DNA of 64,000 bases from Terrisporobacter mayombei (GTDB lineage: Bacteria > Bacillota > Clostridia > Peptostreptococcales > Peptostreptococcaceae): contig NZ_JAHZMP010000009.1 in NCBI RefSeq assembly GCF_020748465.1, positions 26,264-90,263 of the forward strand, in the 5' to 3' direction. The notes under the pieces were generated by a model, which saw nothing but the letters and a program-made list of their open reading frames with translations, searched no databases and had not been told where the DNA came from. Positions 38,681-46,981 of this stretch are shown here, piece after piece; position 1 is the first letter of the stretch, and the number at the start of each line of letters is the position of its first letter. The translations under genes and the position numbers were made by a program.

Positions 38681-39697
38681 TTAAATTGTGTCTATTTTTA
38701 AATTTGGTACTGCATTTAGAGACATATCATCTCTTTTACAATTTATAAAATTATAATATCCTGCACAGCCTATCATAGCTGCATTATCTGTACATAATGA
38801 TAATGCTGGATATTTAATTTCTATATCATGCTTTTTCCCCATTTGAGAAATTTTTTCTCTAAGAGCAGAGTTAGCTGCAACGCCTCCTGATAAAGCAATT
38901 GTTTTATAATTCTTTTCTAAAGCCGCTTTTATTGCTTTTGTAGCAAGAACCTCCACAACAGCTTCTTGGAAAGATGCTGCCACATCTTCCACTACAATTT
39001 CCTTATTTTTCATTTTCTGACCATTTAAGTAGTTTAGCACTGCTGATTTTAACCCGCTAAAACTAAAATCATATGAATCGTCTATATAAGCCCTAGGGAA
39101 ATCTATAGCTTTTTTATTTCCTAATTTAGCAAGTTTATCAATTATTGGTCCACCTGGGTATCCTAAATTCATAGCTCTTGCTATTTTATCAAAAGCTTCT
39201 CCTGAAGCATCGTCTCTTGTTCTTCCTAGTATTTCATAACTATTATAATCTTTTACTTCTACTAAGTGAGTATGACCTCCAGATACAACTAAAGTTATAA
39301 ATGGTGGCTTTAAATCTTTGTGTTCAATATAATTTGCACATATATGACCTTGCATATGATTAACACCTACAAGTGGTTTGTTTAAAGAAAATGCCAATGC
39401 TTTTGCATAAGAAAGTCCCACAAGTAAAGCTCCAACAAGTCCTGGTCCATATGTAACAGATATATGGTCTATATCTTCTAGTTCAATATTAGCTGTATCT
39501 ATTGCTTCTTGGAATACAGCATCAATATTTTCTATATGTTTTCTAGAGGCTACCTCTGGTACAACTCCTCCAAATTTTTTATGTAATTCAATTTGAGTAG
39601 ATACTATATTTGCTAATATTTCTCTACCATTTTTTAAGATAGCAACTGCTGTTTCATCGCAGCTACTTTCCATAGATAATGTTATTATATCCTTCAT
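38681..39697 (-). CDS. tsaD: tRNA t6A threonylcarbamoyltransferase TsaD
   Basis: TsaD (338 aa) transfers threonylcarbamoyl from TC-AMP to A37 of ANN-decoding tRNAs with TsaB and TsaE. It begins [20 protein letters not shown] and has metal-binding [10 protein letters not shown] near residue 110, [12 protein letters not shown] near residue 132 and [16 protein letters not shown] near residue 265. A longer frame opens at 39724, but the ATG at 39697 follows AGAGGTG with good spacing and lies just beyond the rimI stop. It forms the cluster tsaE-tsaB-rimI-tsaD. Confidence 0.95.
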   Translation of the reverse strand: MKDIITLSMESSCDETAVAILKNGREILANIVSTQIELHKKFGGVVPEVASRKHIENIDAVFQEAIDTANIELEDIDHISVTYGPGLVGALLVGLSYAKALAFSLNKPLVGVNHMQGHICANYIEHKDLKPPFITLVVSGGHTHLVEVKDYNSYEILGRTRDDASGEAFDKIARAMNLGYPGGPIIDKLAKLGNKKAIDFPRAYIDDSYDFSFSGLKSAVLNYLNGQKMKNKEIVVEDVAASFQEAVVEVLATKAIKAALEKNYKTIALSGGVAANSALREKISQMGKKHDIEIKYPALSLCTDNAAMIGCAGYYNFINCKRDDMSLNAVPNLKIDTI

Positions 39698-39699
39698 TT

Positions 39700-40155
39700 T
39701 TACACCTCTTTTAACTGGTTCCACATAATGATGGCATCTTCTTTGTTATCACTATAATATTCTTTTCTTATACCGCCCATTTTAAATCCATACTTTCTGT
39801 ATAAATTTTGTGCTACTGTATTAGATGATCTTACCTCTAAAGTCATGGCTACTATATTATTTTCCTTACATAACTCAACCATTTCTTTTACAAGTTTATC
39901 TCCAATTTTTTTGCCTCTATAATCACTGTGAACTGCCACATTTGTAATATGACCTTCATCAACTACAAACCAAACACCTACATATCCTACTATTTTATCA
40001 TCTAACTGTGCAACTAAATATCTAGCTAAATTATTTTTTAATTCCTTTTTTATTGAGTCTTTTGACCAAGGATCTATGAAACAGTCTTCTTCTACTATAT
40101 AAACTGCATCCACGTCATCCATTGTCATTGATCTTATTATCATATTATTCTCCAT
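39700..40155 (-). CDS. rimI: Ribosomal-protein-alanine N-acetyltransferase RimI-like
   Basis: A 151-aa GNAT acetyltransferase, usually acetylating the N-terminus of ribosomal protein S18. The GNAT core has [20 protein letters not shown] near residue 70 (acetyl-CoA loop) and [19 protein letters not shown] near residue 105. Its start overlaps tsaB by 11 bases; a second ATG at 40143 with its own GGAG is equally possible and would remove four residues. Location between tsaB and tsaD is the usual one. Confidence 0.9.
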   Translation of the reverse strand: MENNMIIRSMTMDDVDAVYIVEEDCFIDPWSKDSIKKELKNNLARYLVAQLDDKIVGYVGVWFVVDEGHITNVAVHSDYRGKKIGDKLVKEMVELCKENNIVAMTLEVRSSNTVAQNLYRKYGFKMGGIRKEYYSDNKEDAIIMWNQLKEV

Positions 40156-40861
40156 CTCTTAACCTCTTTTGCTTTTCCTCATATTGTTCTTCTGCTTGAG
40201 ATTTTCTGATATACATTGGATTTATGTCATAACAATTATGCACGTCTATATTTTGTTCGAATTTATATTTTGCTACAGTGCATAAACTGCTTGATTTAGT
40301 TATGTTATTTGATGGAGATGATATAGTAATATTTGATATGGCCTCTATTTTTTCTTTATATTTATAAACAGCTTCACCAACCATTACCCATTCTTCACCT
40401 GTAGCTGATAATTCTTCTAATAAATCATCAATTGGCACTATACTTATTTCTTCTAACGCTTTATTTTTCTCTTCTTCAACTATGTATTTACAAGTATAAA
40501 CTTGATTTCTCTGTGCATCTAGTATAGAACATATTTTTTTGCTACAGAAATCCATATTAGCACCTAGTATTTCTAGAGAATTTATACCTATTAAAGGAAT
40601 ATTATTTACATGTGCCATAGCTTTTGCTGTAGCCATTCCTATTCTAAGTCCTGTGAAAGAACCCGGACCTACACAAATACCTATGGCATCTATATCCTTA
40701 ATTTCTATATCACTAAGCTTTAACATATTTTCTATCATAGGCATTAGTTTTTGTGAATGAGTTTTTTTTGTGTTTATAGTATATTCACAAATTAACTTAT
40801 CATTTTCTAATACTGCCACATTTGCAGCCATGGTAGAAGTATCTATTCCTAGTATCTTCAT
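40145..40861 (-). CDS. tsaB: tRNA t6A synthesis protein TsaB
   Basis: TsaB (238 aa), an ASKHA-fold partner of TsaD. It begins MKILGIDTSTMAANVAVL and has KKTHSQKLMPMIENMLK near residue 33, IGICVGPGSFTGLRIGMATA near residue 61 and INSLEIL near residue 97. The catalytic residues of TsaD are absent, as normal for TsaB. Its ATG shares one base with the tsaE stop (TAATG), indicating translational coupling. Confidence 0.94.
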   Translation of the reverse strand: MKILGIDTSTMAANVAVLENDKLICEYTINTKKTHSQKLMPMIENMLKLSDIEIKDIDAIGICVGPGSFTGLRIGMATAKAMAHVNNIPLIGINSLEILGANMDFCSKKICSILDAQRNQVYTCKYIVEEEKNKALEEISIVPIDDLLEELSATGEEWVMVGEAVYKYKEKIEAISNITISSPSNNITKSSSLCTVAKYKFEQNIDVHNCYDINPMYIRKSQAEEQYEEKQKRLRDGE

Positions 40862-41313
40862 TATTTAGTCAACTCCTCAACTATCTCTTCATATTTTTGT
40901 CCAAATGGTGTTAGTACCATTTCTCTTCCATTTTCTTTATAATTTATTTCTATCTTTAAATAATCTTCTGGTAGTATGTCTTCAATTATATTTGCCCATT
41001 CAATTATACAAACACCTTCCGAATCTATATATTCATCAAATCCAATATCGTACATTTCTTCACTACATCCAATTCTGTACACATCAAAATGATATAAAGG
41101 TAGTCGACCGTCATATTCATTTACTATAGTGAATGTTGGACTTGTAATATAATCGTCTACGTCTAAAGATTTAGCTAAACTTTGTGTCATCGTAGTTTTT
41201 CCCGCTCCTAAATCTCCAATTAAACAAATCACACTACCTGGAAAAAGTAACTTACCTAGTTTTTTTCCAATCTCTCTTGTTTTCTCTTCTTTGTCTAAAA
41301 AAATTGTTTTCAT
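40861..41313 (-). CDS. tsaE: tRNA t6A synthesis ATPase TsaE
   Basis: TsaE (150 aa) is the P-loop ATPase that drives the TsaBDE cycle. Walker A is GDLGAGKTTMTQSLA near residue 33, followed by the family's SPTFTIVNEYDGRLPLYHFD near residue 58 and IIEWANIIEDILPEDYLKIE near residue 103. It is the first gene of tsaE-tsaB-rimI-tsaD. I did not identify a convincing promoter in 41314-41490. Confidence 0.94.
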   Translation of the reverse strand: MKTIFLDKEEKTREIGKKLGKLLFPGSVICLIGDLGAGKTTMTQSLAKSLDVDDYITSPTFTIVNEYDGRLPLYHFDVYRIGCSEEMYDIGFDEYIDSEGVCIIEWANIIEDILPEDYLKIEINYKENGREMVLTPFGQKYEEIVEELTK

Positions 41314-41493
41314 CTATATCACCATAAAATCCTTTATTTCTTATAATTAACCTTCATATTATTAATTATTATTGTCAAATTAATCCGTATTTTAGTCATT
41401 TCTTTCTTGTACAACTAGATATTATTATATAATAACCTTCATTTATAATAAAGGGGTTATATTTATATACTTAAGTTCTAAGTTTAATAAATA

Positions 41494-41523
41494 CAAAAAA
41501 AGAGCTAAAATAGCTCTTTTTTT
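41494..41523. terminator. Terminator of ribU
   Basis: AAAAAAGAGCTA-aaa-TAGCTCTTTTTT is a perfect stem with T runs in both directions, just after the ribU stop. Confidence 0.88.
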
Positions 41524-41533
41524 ATTTTAAAAC

Positions 41534-42142
41534 TTATTTACTAAGTATTTTTTCCATCTTTTTGAATAATGGTAATGTAACTACTGTCATTATACCTGCT
41601 TTTAATATATTAAAAGGAGCAATCATCCATATTACGAAAGTCATTAAATCCGTAACTCTTGGATTTATTATAGTTCCCATTTGTATTATTTGTTCTAATG
41701 GCATACCATATACTGTCACATATAATGGTATCATTATAAAGTAATTCATTATACATCCCATAATAGTCATAGCTATTATTCCTACTAGTCCTCCAGCTAA
41801 CACTCCTTTTGTAGTTTTTAGCTTTTTATAAAATAAACATATAATCAATACATAAGACCCGCCTATTACTACATTGGCAAACTCTCCAACTCCTCCAGTA
41901 GTACTTGCTGTTATTCCTTGAAGTAAGTTTTTAACTATAACTATAGCAAGACCTGCCATTGGTCCTAAAGACATTCCACCAAATATTGCCGGTATATCAG
42001 ATAGATCTATTTTTAGAAATGATGGAAAAATTGGTAGTGGCACTGATATAAACATAAGAATATAAGCTATTGCTGATAATACTCCCACCTTTGCTATAGT
42101 TTTTGCAGATGATACTCTTGGTTTTCTAACTGCATTTTGCAT
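41534..42142 (-). CDS. ribU: Riboflavin ECF transporter S component RibU
   Basis: A 202-aa membrane protein with about six helices, the riboflavin-binding S component that docks to a shared ECF energising module. It has the family pattern KIDLSDIPAIFGGMSLGPMA near residue 42 and GVGEFANVVIGGSYV near residue 80. The upstream FMN riboswitch independently supports riboflavin as the substrate. The ECF ATPases and T component are not in this window. The ribosome-binding site GGAGGTTAT precedes the ATG. Confidence 0.93.
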   Translation of the reverse strand: MQNAVRKPRVSSAKTIAKVGVLSAIAYILMFISVPLPIFPSFLKIDLSDIPAIFGGMSLGPMAGLAIVIVKNLLQGITASTTGGVGEFANVVIGGSYVLIICLFYKKLKTTKGVLAGGLVGIIAMTIMGCIMNYFIMIPLYVTVYGMPLEQIIQMGTIINPRVTDLMTFVIWMIAPFNILKAGIMTVVTLPLFKKMEKILSK

Positions 42143-42178
42143 AATATAACCTCCAAATTTTAAATATTTTTCTGAAAT

Positions 42179-42212
42179 TAAAAAAACTCGAAGAATTGTA
42201 ACCTTCGAGTCT
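42179..42212 (-). terminator. Regulated terminator of the FMN riboswitch
   Basis: ACTCGAAG and CTTCGAGT form an 8-bp stem followed by seven T residues on the minus strand, between the aptamer and ribU. Confidence 0.9.
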
Positions 42213-42251
42213 TATGAATATTCAAAATGGATTATGGTATATATCATAATT

Positions 42252-42363
42252 CTCTTCTCTCATCCAGACTGTACTGTCGGCTTTGGAATCTCACCAAATC
42301 ATGCTACAAATGTAGCTCGCGGGCTATAACCGCCGGTAGGGAATTTCACCCTGCCCCGAAGAT
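42252..42363 (-). ncRNA. FMN riboswitch (RFN element)
   Basis: Read on the minus strand, the 112-nt element carries the hallmark blocks CTTCGGGGCAGGGTGAAATT, CCCTACCGGCGGT, AGCCCGCGAGC, GGTGAGATTCC and AAGCCGACAGTACAGTCTGG, then GATGAGAGAAGAG, which closes P1 with ATCTTC. Together with the downstream terminator it should stop ribU transcription when FMN is plentiful. Confidence 0.98.
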
Positions 42364-42395
42364 CTTCTGTTTTTTTAATTTCTTATTATATTATT

Positions 42396-42424
42396 ATAAT
42401 AATTAAATGGATACATTATGTCAA
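42396..42424 (-). promoter_or_regulatory. Promoter of the ribU leader
   Basis: A perfect TTGACA and TATTAT are 17 bases apart on the minus strand, about 30 bases upstream of the FMN aptamer. Confidence 0.75.
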
Positions 42425-42465
42425 CATAATATTTTAGACAACAAAACTCAAGGCATGACTTCAGT

Positions 42466-43632
42466 TTATTTATTTTTCTTGTAAACTATTTTTCCATCTA
42501 TTATTGTATATAAAACATGACTATTTATCTCAAAAGGATTATTGTCCCAAATAACTATATCTGCGTCTTTTCCAACTTCAATAGATCCAACTTTATTGTC
42601 TATTCCTAATACTTTTGCTGGATTTATTGTTATGGCTTCCAATGCTTTTTCTGATTCCATTCCATGTTTTATTGCTATTCCTGCACATATAGAAAGGTAT
42701 TGAATAGGAACTACTGGATGATCTGTCATTAGACAAACATCTAATCCTGCATTTGAAAGAATTCCCGCTGTTTCAAAAGTTAAGTTACGTAGTTCTATTT
42801 TAGATCTTTCCGAAAGAGAAGGCCCTACGATTACTGGATATCCTTCTTCCACCAATTCATCTACAACTAAATGACCTTCTGTGCAATGATCTAGAGTTAA
42901 TCTTAAATTAAACTCTTTCGCAATTCTTATGGCAGTAAACATATCATCTGCTCTATGAGCATGAGCTTTAAGAGGAATTTGTCTTTTTAATACCGGCATT
43001 AAACTTTCGTATTTAATATCATACTCTGGTTTACTATCATCATCTTCTTCTAATTCACATCTTTCAACTTCTTCTAAATATTCTTCTGCCTTTTTTAAGT
43101 TTTCTCTAATTAAAGCTGCTATAGCCATTCTCGTTTGTGGGGTTTTATCATCACTACCATAAACACTTTTGGGATTTTCACCAAAGGCAATTTTAGCTGC
43201 AACAGGATTTTTTATTACCATTTTGTCTATAATTCTACCGAATGTTTTTATAGCTATACACTGACCACCCATTACATTAGCACTTCCAGGCGTAGTACAA
43301 ACTGCTGTTATCCCACCTTGAACTGCTTCTGTAAAGTTTCTATCCATTGGGTTTATTCCATCAATGGGGTTTAAATGAGGAGTTACAGGATCTGTTTCTT
43401 CGTTACCATCAGCTCCCTCAACTCCCATTCCATCTTCCCAAAGACCTAAATGTGTATGTGCATCTATAAAACCTGGTAATACTACGCATCCCTTTGCATC
43501 TATTACTTGTGCATCCAAAGGTGCTACTATTTCATCGCCAATTTCTATTATTTTCTTGTTATCTATAAGAATATTGCTATTTATTATTCCTTTAGTTACT
43601 GTATTTATTGTTCCATTTTTTATGAATATCAC
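42466..43632 (-). CDS. Amidohydrolase, imidazolonepropionase-like
   Basis: A 388-aa metal-dependent amidohydrolase. The composite beta domain at both ends is followed by a barrel with first metal motif PGFIDAHTHLG near residue 55, a His at PLKAHAHRADD near residue 222, LTLDHCTEGH near residue 243 and the metal Asp in LMTDHPVVP near residue 308. The tail PAKVLGIDNKVGSIEVGKDADIVIWD is typical of the superfamily. The substrate (cyclic amide, nucleoside derivative or peptide) cannot be assigned. An acidic stretch (ELEEDDDSKPE, near residue 192) is a distinctive insert. It follows tex by 16 bases and is probably in the same transcript. Confidence 0.85.
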   Translation of the reverse strand: MIFIKNGTINTVTKGIINSNILIDNKKIIEIGDEIVAPLDAQVIDAKGCVVLPGFIDAHTHLGLWEDGMGVEGADGNEETDPVTPHLNPIDGINPMDRNFTEAVQGGITAVCTTPGSANVMGGQCIAIKTFGRIIDKMVIKNPVAAKIAFGENPKSVYGSDDKTPQTRMAIAALIRENLKKAEEYLEEVERCELEEDDDSKPEYDIKYESLMPVLKRQIPLKAHAHRADDMFTAIRIAKEFNLRLTLDHCTEGHLVVDELVEEGYPVIVGPSLSERSKIELRNLTFETAGILSNAGLDVCLMTDHPVVPIQYLSICAGIAIKHGMESEKALEAITINPAKVLGIDNKVGSIEVGKDADIVIWDNNPFEINSHVLYTIIDGKIVYKKNK

Positions 43633-43648
43633 TTATTTACCTCCATTA

Positions 43649-45793
43649 TTAAAGCTTCATAGATAAGGCAACTCTTTGTTTATCCAAATCTATTCCTATT
43701 ACTTTAACATCTATTATATCCCCAACAGAGCAAATTTCCATTGGATCTTTTACAAATTTATTACTCATTTGTGATTTATGAACTAAACCATCATTTTTTA
43801 TCCCTATATCAACGAATACTCCGAAGTCTACAACATTTCTAACAGTTCCTTTTAAGATCATTCCTTCTTTTATATCTTCTATTTTCAATACGTCAGTTCT
43901 AAGTATAGGCTTCATTCCATCTTCTTCTCTAGGGTCTCTACCTGGTTTTTTAATCTCTAAAATAATATCTTTTAAAGTTACTTCTCCCACACCTAAATCT
44001 TCACTTAATTGTTTTAAACCTATTTTTTCTACTCTCTCTTCTATATCAGATATATTTTTATTTTTTATATCATCTAAAGAGCATCCTAAAATTTCTAACA
44101 TTTTCTTACAAGTGTCATAGCTTTCTGGATGGACTCCTGTATTATCTAATGGATTTTTACCATCTTCAATTCTCATAAATCCAGCACATTGAACAAAAGC
44201 TGAAGGTCCTAGTCTTTTTACCTTCTTAAGCTCTGTTCTTGATTTAAATGATCCATTTTCTTCTCTATAAGTAATTATATTTTTACCTACAGCTTTACTT
44301 ATTCCAGCTATATGCTCTAAAAGCGAGTATGAAGCTGTATTTAAGTCTAATCCAACTTTATTTACCGAATCTTCTACTACTCCATCTAAAACTTCTTTTA
44401 GTCTCTTTTTATTTAAATCATGTTGATACTGTCCAACACCAATACTTTCTGGATCTATTTTTACAAGTTCTGCAAGAGGATCTTGAAGCCTTCTTCCTAT
44501 TGATATAGCTCCTCTTATAGAAACATTTATATCTGGATGTTCTTCTGCTGCTAATTCAGATGCGGAATAAATTGATGCCCCTGCCTCATTTACTATTATA
44601 TATTGAGTATCTACACCTAATTCTTTTATTAAATCAGATATAAGGCTTTCTGATTCCCTTGAAGCTGTGCCATTTCCTATAGCTATAACATCTATTTTAT
44701 GAGTTTCTATTAATCTTTTTAATATTTTCTTTGTTTGTTCCACTTTTCCTTGTGGTTTGTGTGGATATACTATAGCTTCATCTAAGAATTTTCCACTTGC
44801 ATCAACTACTGCTATTTTACATCCATTAACGTATCCTGGATCAAATCCCATAGCTACTTTTCCCTTTAGTGGCGGTTGTAATAAAAGATTTTTTATATTT
44901 TCACCAAATACACTTATAGCTCTTTCTTGAGCTAAATCAGTTAGATGATTTCTAACTTCTCTTTCTATTGCTGGAAAGATTAATCTTTTGTAAGCATCTT
45001 CTATTGCAGCAACTAATATTTCTTTATTTTTGAAGTTATTTTTATTTACATATTGGTTTTCTATGTATTTTAAGATTCTATCATTATCTATCTCTAGTTT
45101 AACTTTTAAGAATTCTTCTTTTTCTCCTCTGTTTACGGCCAGAACTCTATGAGAAGCCATATTACTTACTCTCTCACTAAAATCATAGTACATATCATAA
45201 ACAGATTTTTCATCCTTAGTATTTTTAGTTACTATAACTCCATATTTCAAAGCATTCTCTCTTATATGCTTTCTTATTTCTGCATTATCAGAAACTATTT
45301 CTGCTATTATGTCATTTGCACCTTTAAGCGCATCTTCTATAGATAAGACTTTTTTCTCTTCATCTATAAATTTTTCTGCTTCTGAACTTATATCAACTAT
45401 ACTTTTTTCTAAAATTAATAAAGCTAAATCTTCTAAACCTTTTTCTTTCGCTATTGTTGCCCTTGTTCTTTTCTTCTGTTTGAAAGGAGCGTATATATCT
45501 TCAACTTCTTGTAAAGTATTAGCTTTAACTAAACTTTTTTCTATTTCTTCTGTAAGTTTTCCTTGCTCCTCTATTATTCTTTTTACGTCTTCTTTTCTAG
45601 ATTGTAAATTTCTTAAATAAGTTAATCTATCATTAAACTGTCTTAATATAACGTCACTCATTTCTCCTGTCATTTCTTTTCTGTATCTAGCAATGAAAGG
45701 TATTGTATTTCCTTCGTCTATAAGTTTAATAACATTGTCAATTTGTTCATCCCTTAGATTAAACTCTGATTTTAAAATTTCATTAATATTCAA
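43649..45793 (-). CDS. tex: Tex-like RNA-binding protein
   Basis: Tex (714 aa) is a conserved nucleic-acid-binding protein related to Spt6, affecting transcription and gene expression. The YqgF-like nuclease-fold region has MGFDPGYVNGCKIAVVDASG near residue 320. A helix-hairpin-helix region contains EHIAGISKAVGKNI near residue 495. A C-terminal S1 RNA-binding domain (GMILKGTVRNVVDFGVFVDI) runs from about residue 645. The start codon is TTG at 45793, six to seven bases after GAAGG; no better ATG or GTG is present. It is separated from prfB by a terminator. Confidence 0.93.
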   Translation of the reverse strand: MNINEILKSEFNLRDEQIDNVIKLIDEGNTIPFIARYRKEMTGEMSDVILRQFNDRLTYLRNLQSRKEDVKRIIEEQGKLTEEIEKSLVKANTLQEVEDIYAPFKQKKRTRATIAKEKGLEDLALLILEKSIVDISSEAEKFIDEEKKVLSIEDALKGANDIIAEIVSDNAEIRKHIRENALKYGVIVTKNTKDEKSVYDMYYDFSERVSNMASHRVLAVNRGEKEEFLKVKLEIDNDRILKYIENQYVNKNNFKNKEILVAAIEDAYKRLIFPAIEREVRNHLTDLAQERAISVFGENIKNLLLQPPLKGKVAMGFDPGYVNGCKIAVVDASGKFLDEAIVYPHKPQGKVEQTKKILKRLIETHKIDVIAIGNGTASRESESLISDLIKELGVDTQYIIVNEAGASIYSASELAAEEHPDINVSIRGAISIGRRLQDPLAELVKIDPESIGVGQYQHDLNKKRLKEVLDGVVEDSVNKVGLDLNTASYSLLEHIAGISKAVGKNIITYREENGSFKSRTELKKVKRLGPSAFVQCAGFMRIEDGKNPLDNTGVHPESYDTCKKMLEILGCSLDDIKNKNISDIEERVEKIGLKQLSEDLGVGEVTLKDIILEIKKPGRDPREEDGMKPILRTDVLKIEDIKEGMILKGTVRNVVDFGVFVDIGIKNDGLVHKSQMSNKFVKDPMEICSVGDIIDVKVIGIDLDKQRVALSMKL

Positions 45794-45807
45794 TTTGAAC
45801 CTTCTTT

Positions 45808-45845
45808 CTAAAAATAAGGCTTAAGAATATTATTATTCTCAAGCC
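45808..45845 (-). terminator. Terminator between prfB and tex
   Basis: GGCTTGAGAATA and TATTCTTAAGCC form a near-perfect stem followed by TTATTTTT on the minus strand, ending just before the tex ribosome-binding site. Confidence 0.75.
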
Positions 45846-45856
45846 CTACGTTTTAA

Positions 45857-46967
45857 TTATTTATTAATTTTGTTCATTTTTAAATACTCATTTATAAATA
45901 AATCTATATTTCCATCTAGTACACTATCCACATTGCCTACTTCGCAGTTTGTTCTGTGATCTTTTACTAATTTATAGGGTTGAAAAACATAGGATCTTAT
46001 TTGGCTTCCCCAGGTAATCTGAGAATACTTACCTTGTATATCTTCTATTCTTTCTTTTTGTTCTAATTCTTTAAGGTGAATTAATTTCCCTTTTAGCATT
46101 TTCATAGCGGTCTCTCTGTTCATTAACTGAGATCTTTCATTTTGACACTGAACTATTACTCCTGTAGGTAAATGGGTTATTCTCACTGCAGAGTCTGTGG
46201 TGTTTACATGCTGTCCTCCAGCGCCAGAAGCTCTATAAGTATCTATCTTTAAATCTGATGGATTTAATTCAATGTCGATATCATCATCTAATTCTGGAGT
46301 AATATCCACTGAAACAAATGATGTATGTCTTTTCCCTGATGTATCATAAGGTGATATCCTTACAATTCTGTGAACACCTTTTTCACTTTTTAAATATCCA
46401 TAAGCATTTAAACCTTCAATTAATAAGGTCACACTCTTTATTCCCGCCTCAGTATCTGGTAAATAATCTAAAGTTTTAATTTTAAATCCTTTATTATTTG
46501 CATATCTTGTGTACATTCTAAGGAGAATTTGTGCACAATCTTGAGCATCTAATCCACCAGTACCTGCATTAATAGATAGTATGGCATTATTTTTGTCATA
46601 TTCTCCATTTAAAAGAGTTTTTATTCTTACCTTATCTAATTCATTTTGGACACTTTGGATAGATGATTCTATTTCTTTTTCAATAGAATCATCATCCTCT
46701 TCCACTGCCATTTCTAGCAATATTTCTATTTCTTCTAATCCATTTTGTAAACTTTCATATTCTTCTATAGTGTCTTTTAATGATTTATTTTTTTGTAATA
46801 TTTTTTGAGCTCTCTCATTATCATTCCAGAACTCTTGCTTGGCGATTTCTTCTTCCAATGACTGGACTTCTTTATTTAGGCCATCTATGTCAAAGAGAAA
46901 CCCTCAAATCTTTTAAATTTGCAGACATTTGTTGTAATTCTTGTCTGTATTCTTGTTCATTTAGCAT
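45857..46967 (-). CDS. prfB: Peptide chain release factor 2, programmed +1 frameshift
   Basis: RF2 terminates translation at UGA and UAA. The gene is in two frames. A 25-codon segment from ATG 46967 (MLNEQEYRQELQQMSANLKD...) ends at TGA (46890-46892) in the context AGGGTTTCTCTTTGAC. Slipping one base at CTT TGA C (skipping 46892) continues through GACATAGATGGC to 45857, giving a 369-aa protein of normal length. An SD-like AGGG lies just upstream of the shift site. This is the classic RF2 autoregulatory frameshift, not a mutation. The GGQ motif is in SGAGGQHVNTTDSAVR near residue 240. The codon-reading tripeptide reads SPY (RISPYDTSG) instead of the usual SPF. Confidence 0.96.
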
Positions 46968-46981
46968 CGGAACCCTCCAAA

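Noticed and set aside
46890..46892. prfB as a frameshifted pseudogene
   Set aside because: The shift is at the canonical CTT TGA C recoding site with an upstream SD-like sequence, and both frames are intact. It is the normal RF2 control device.
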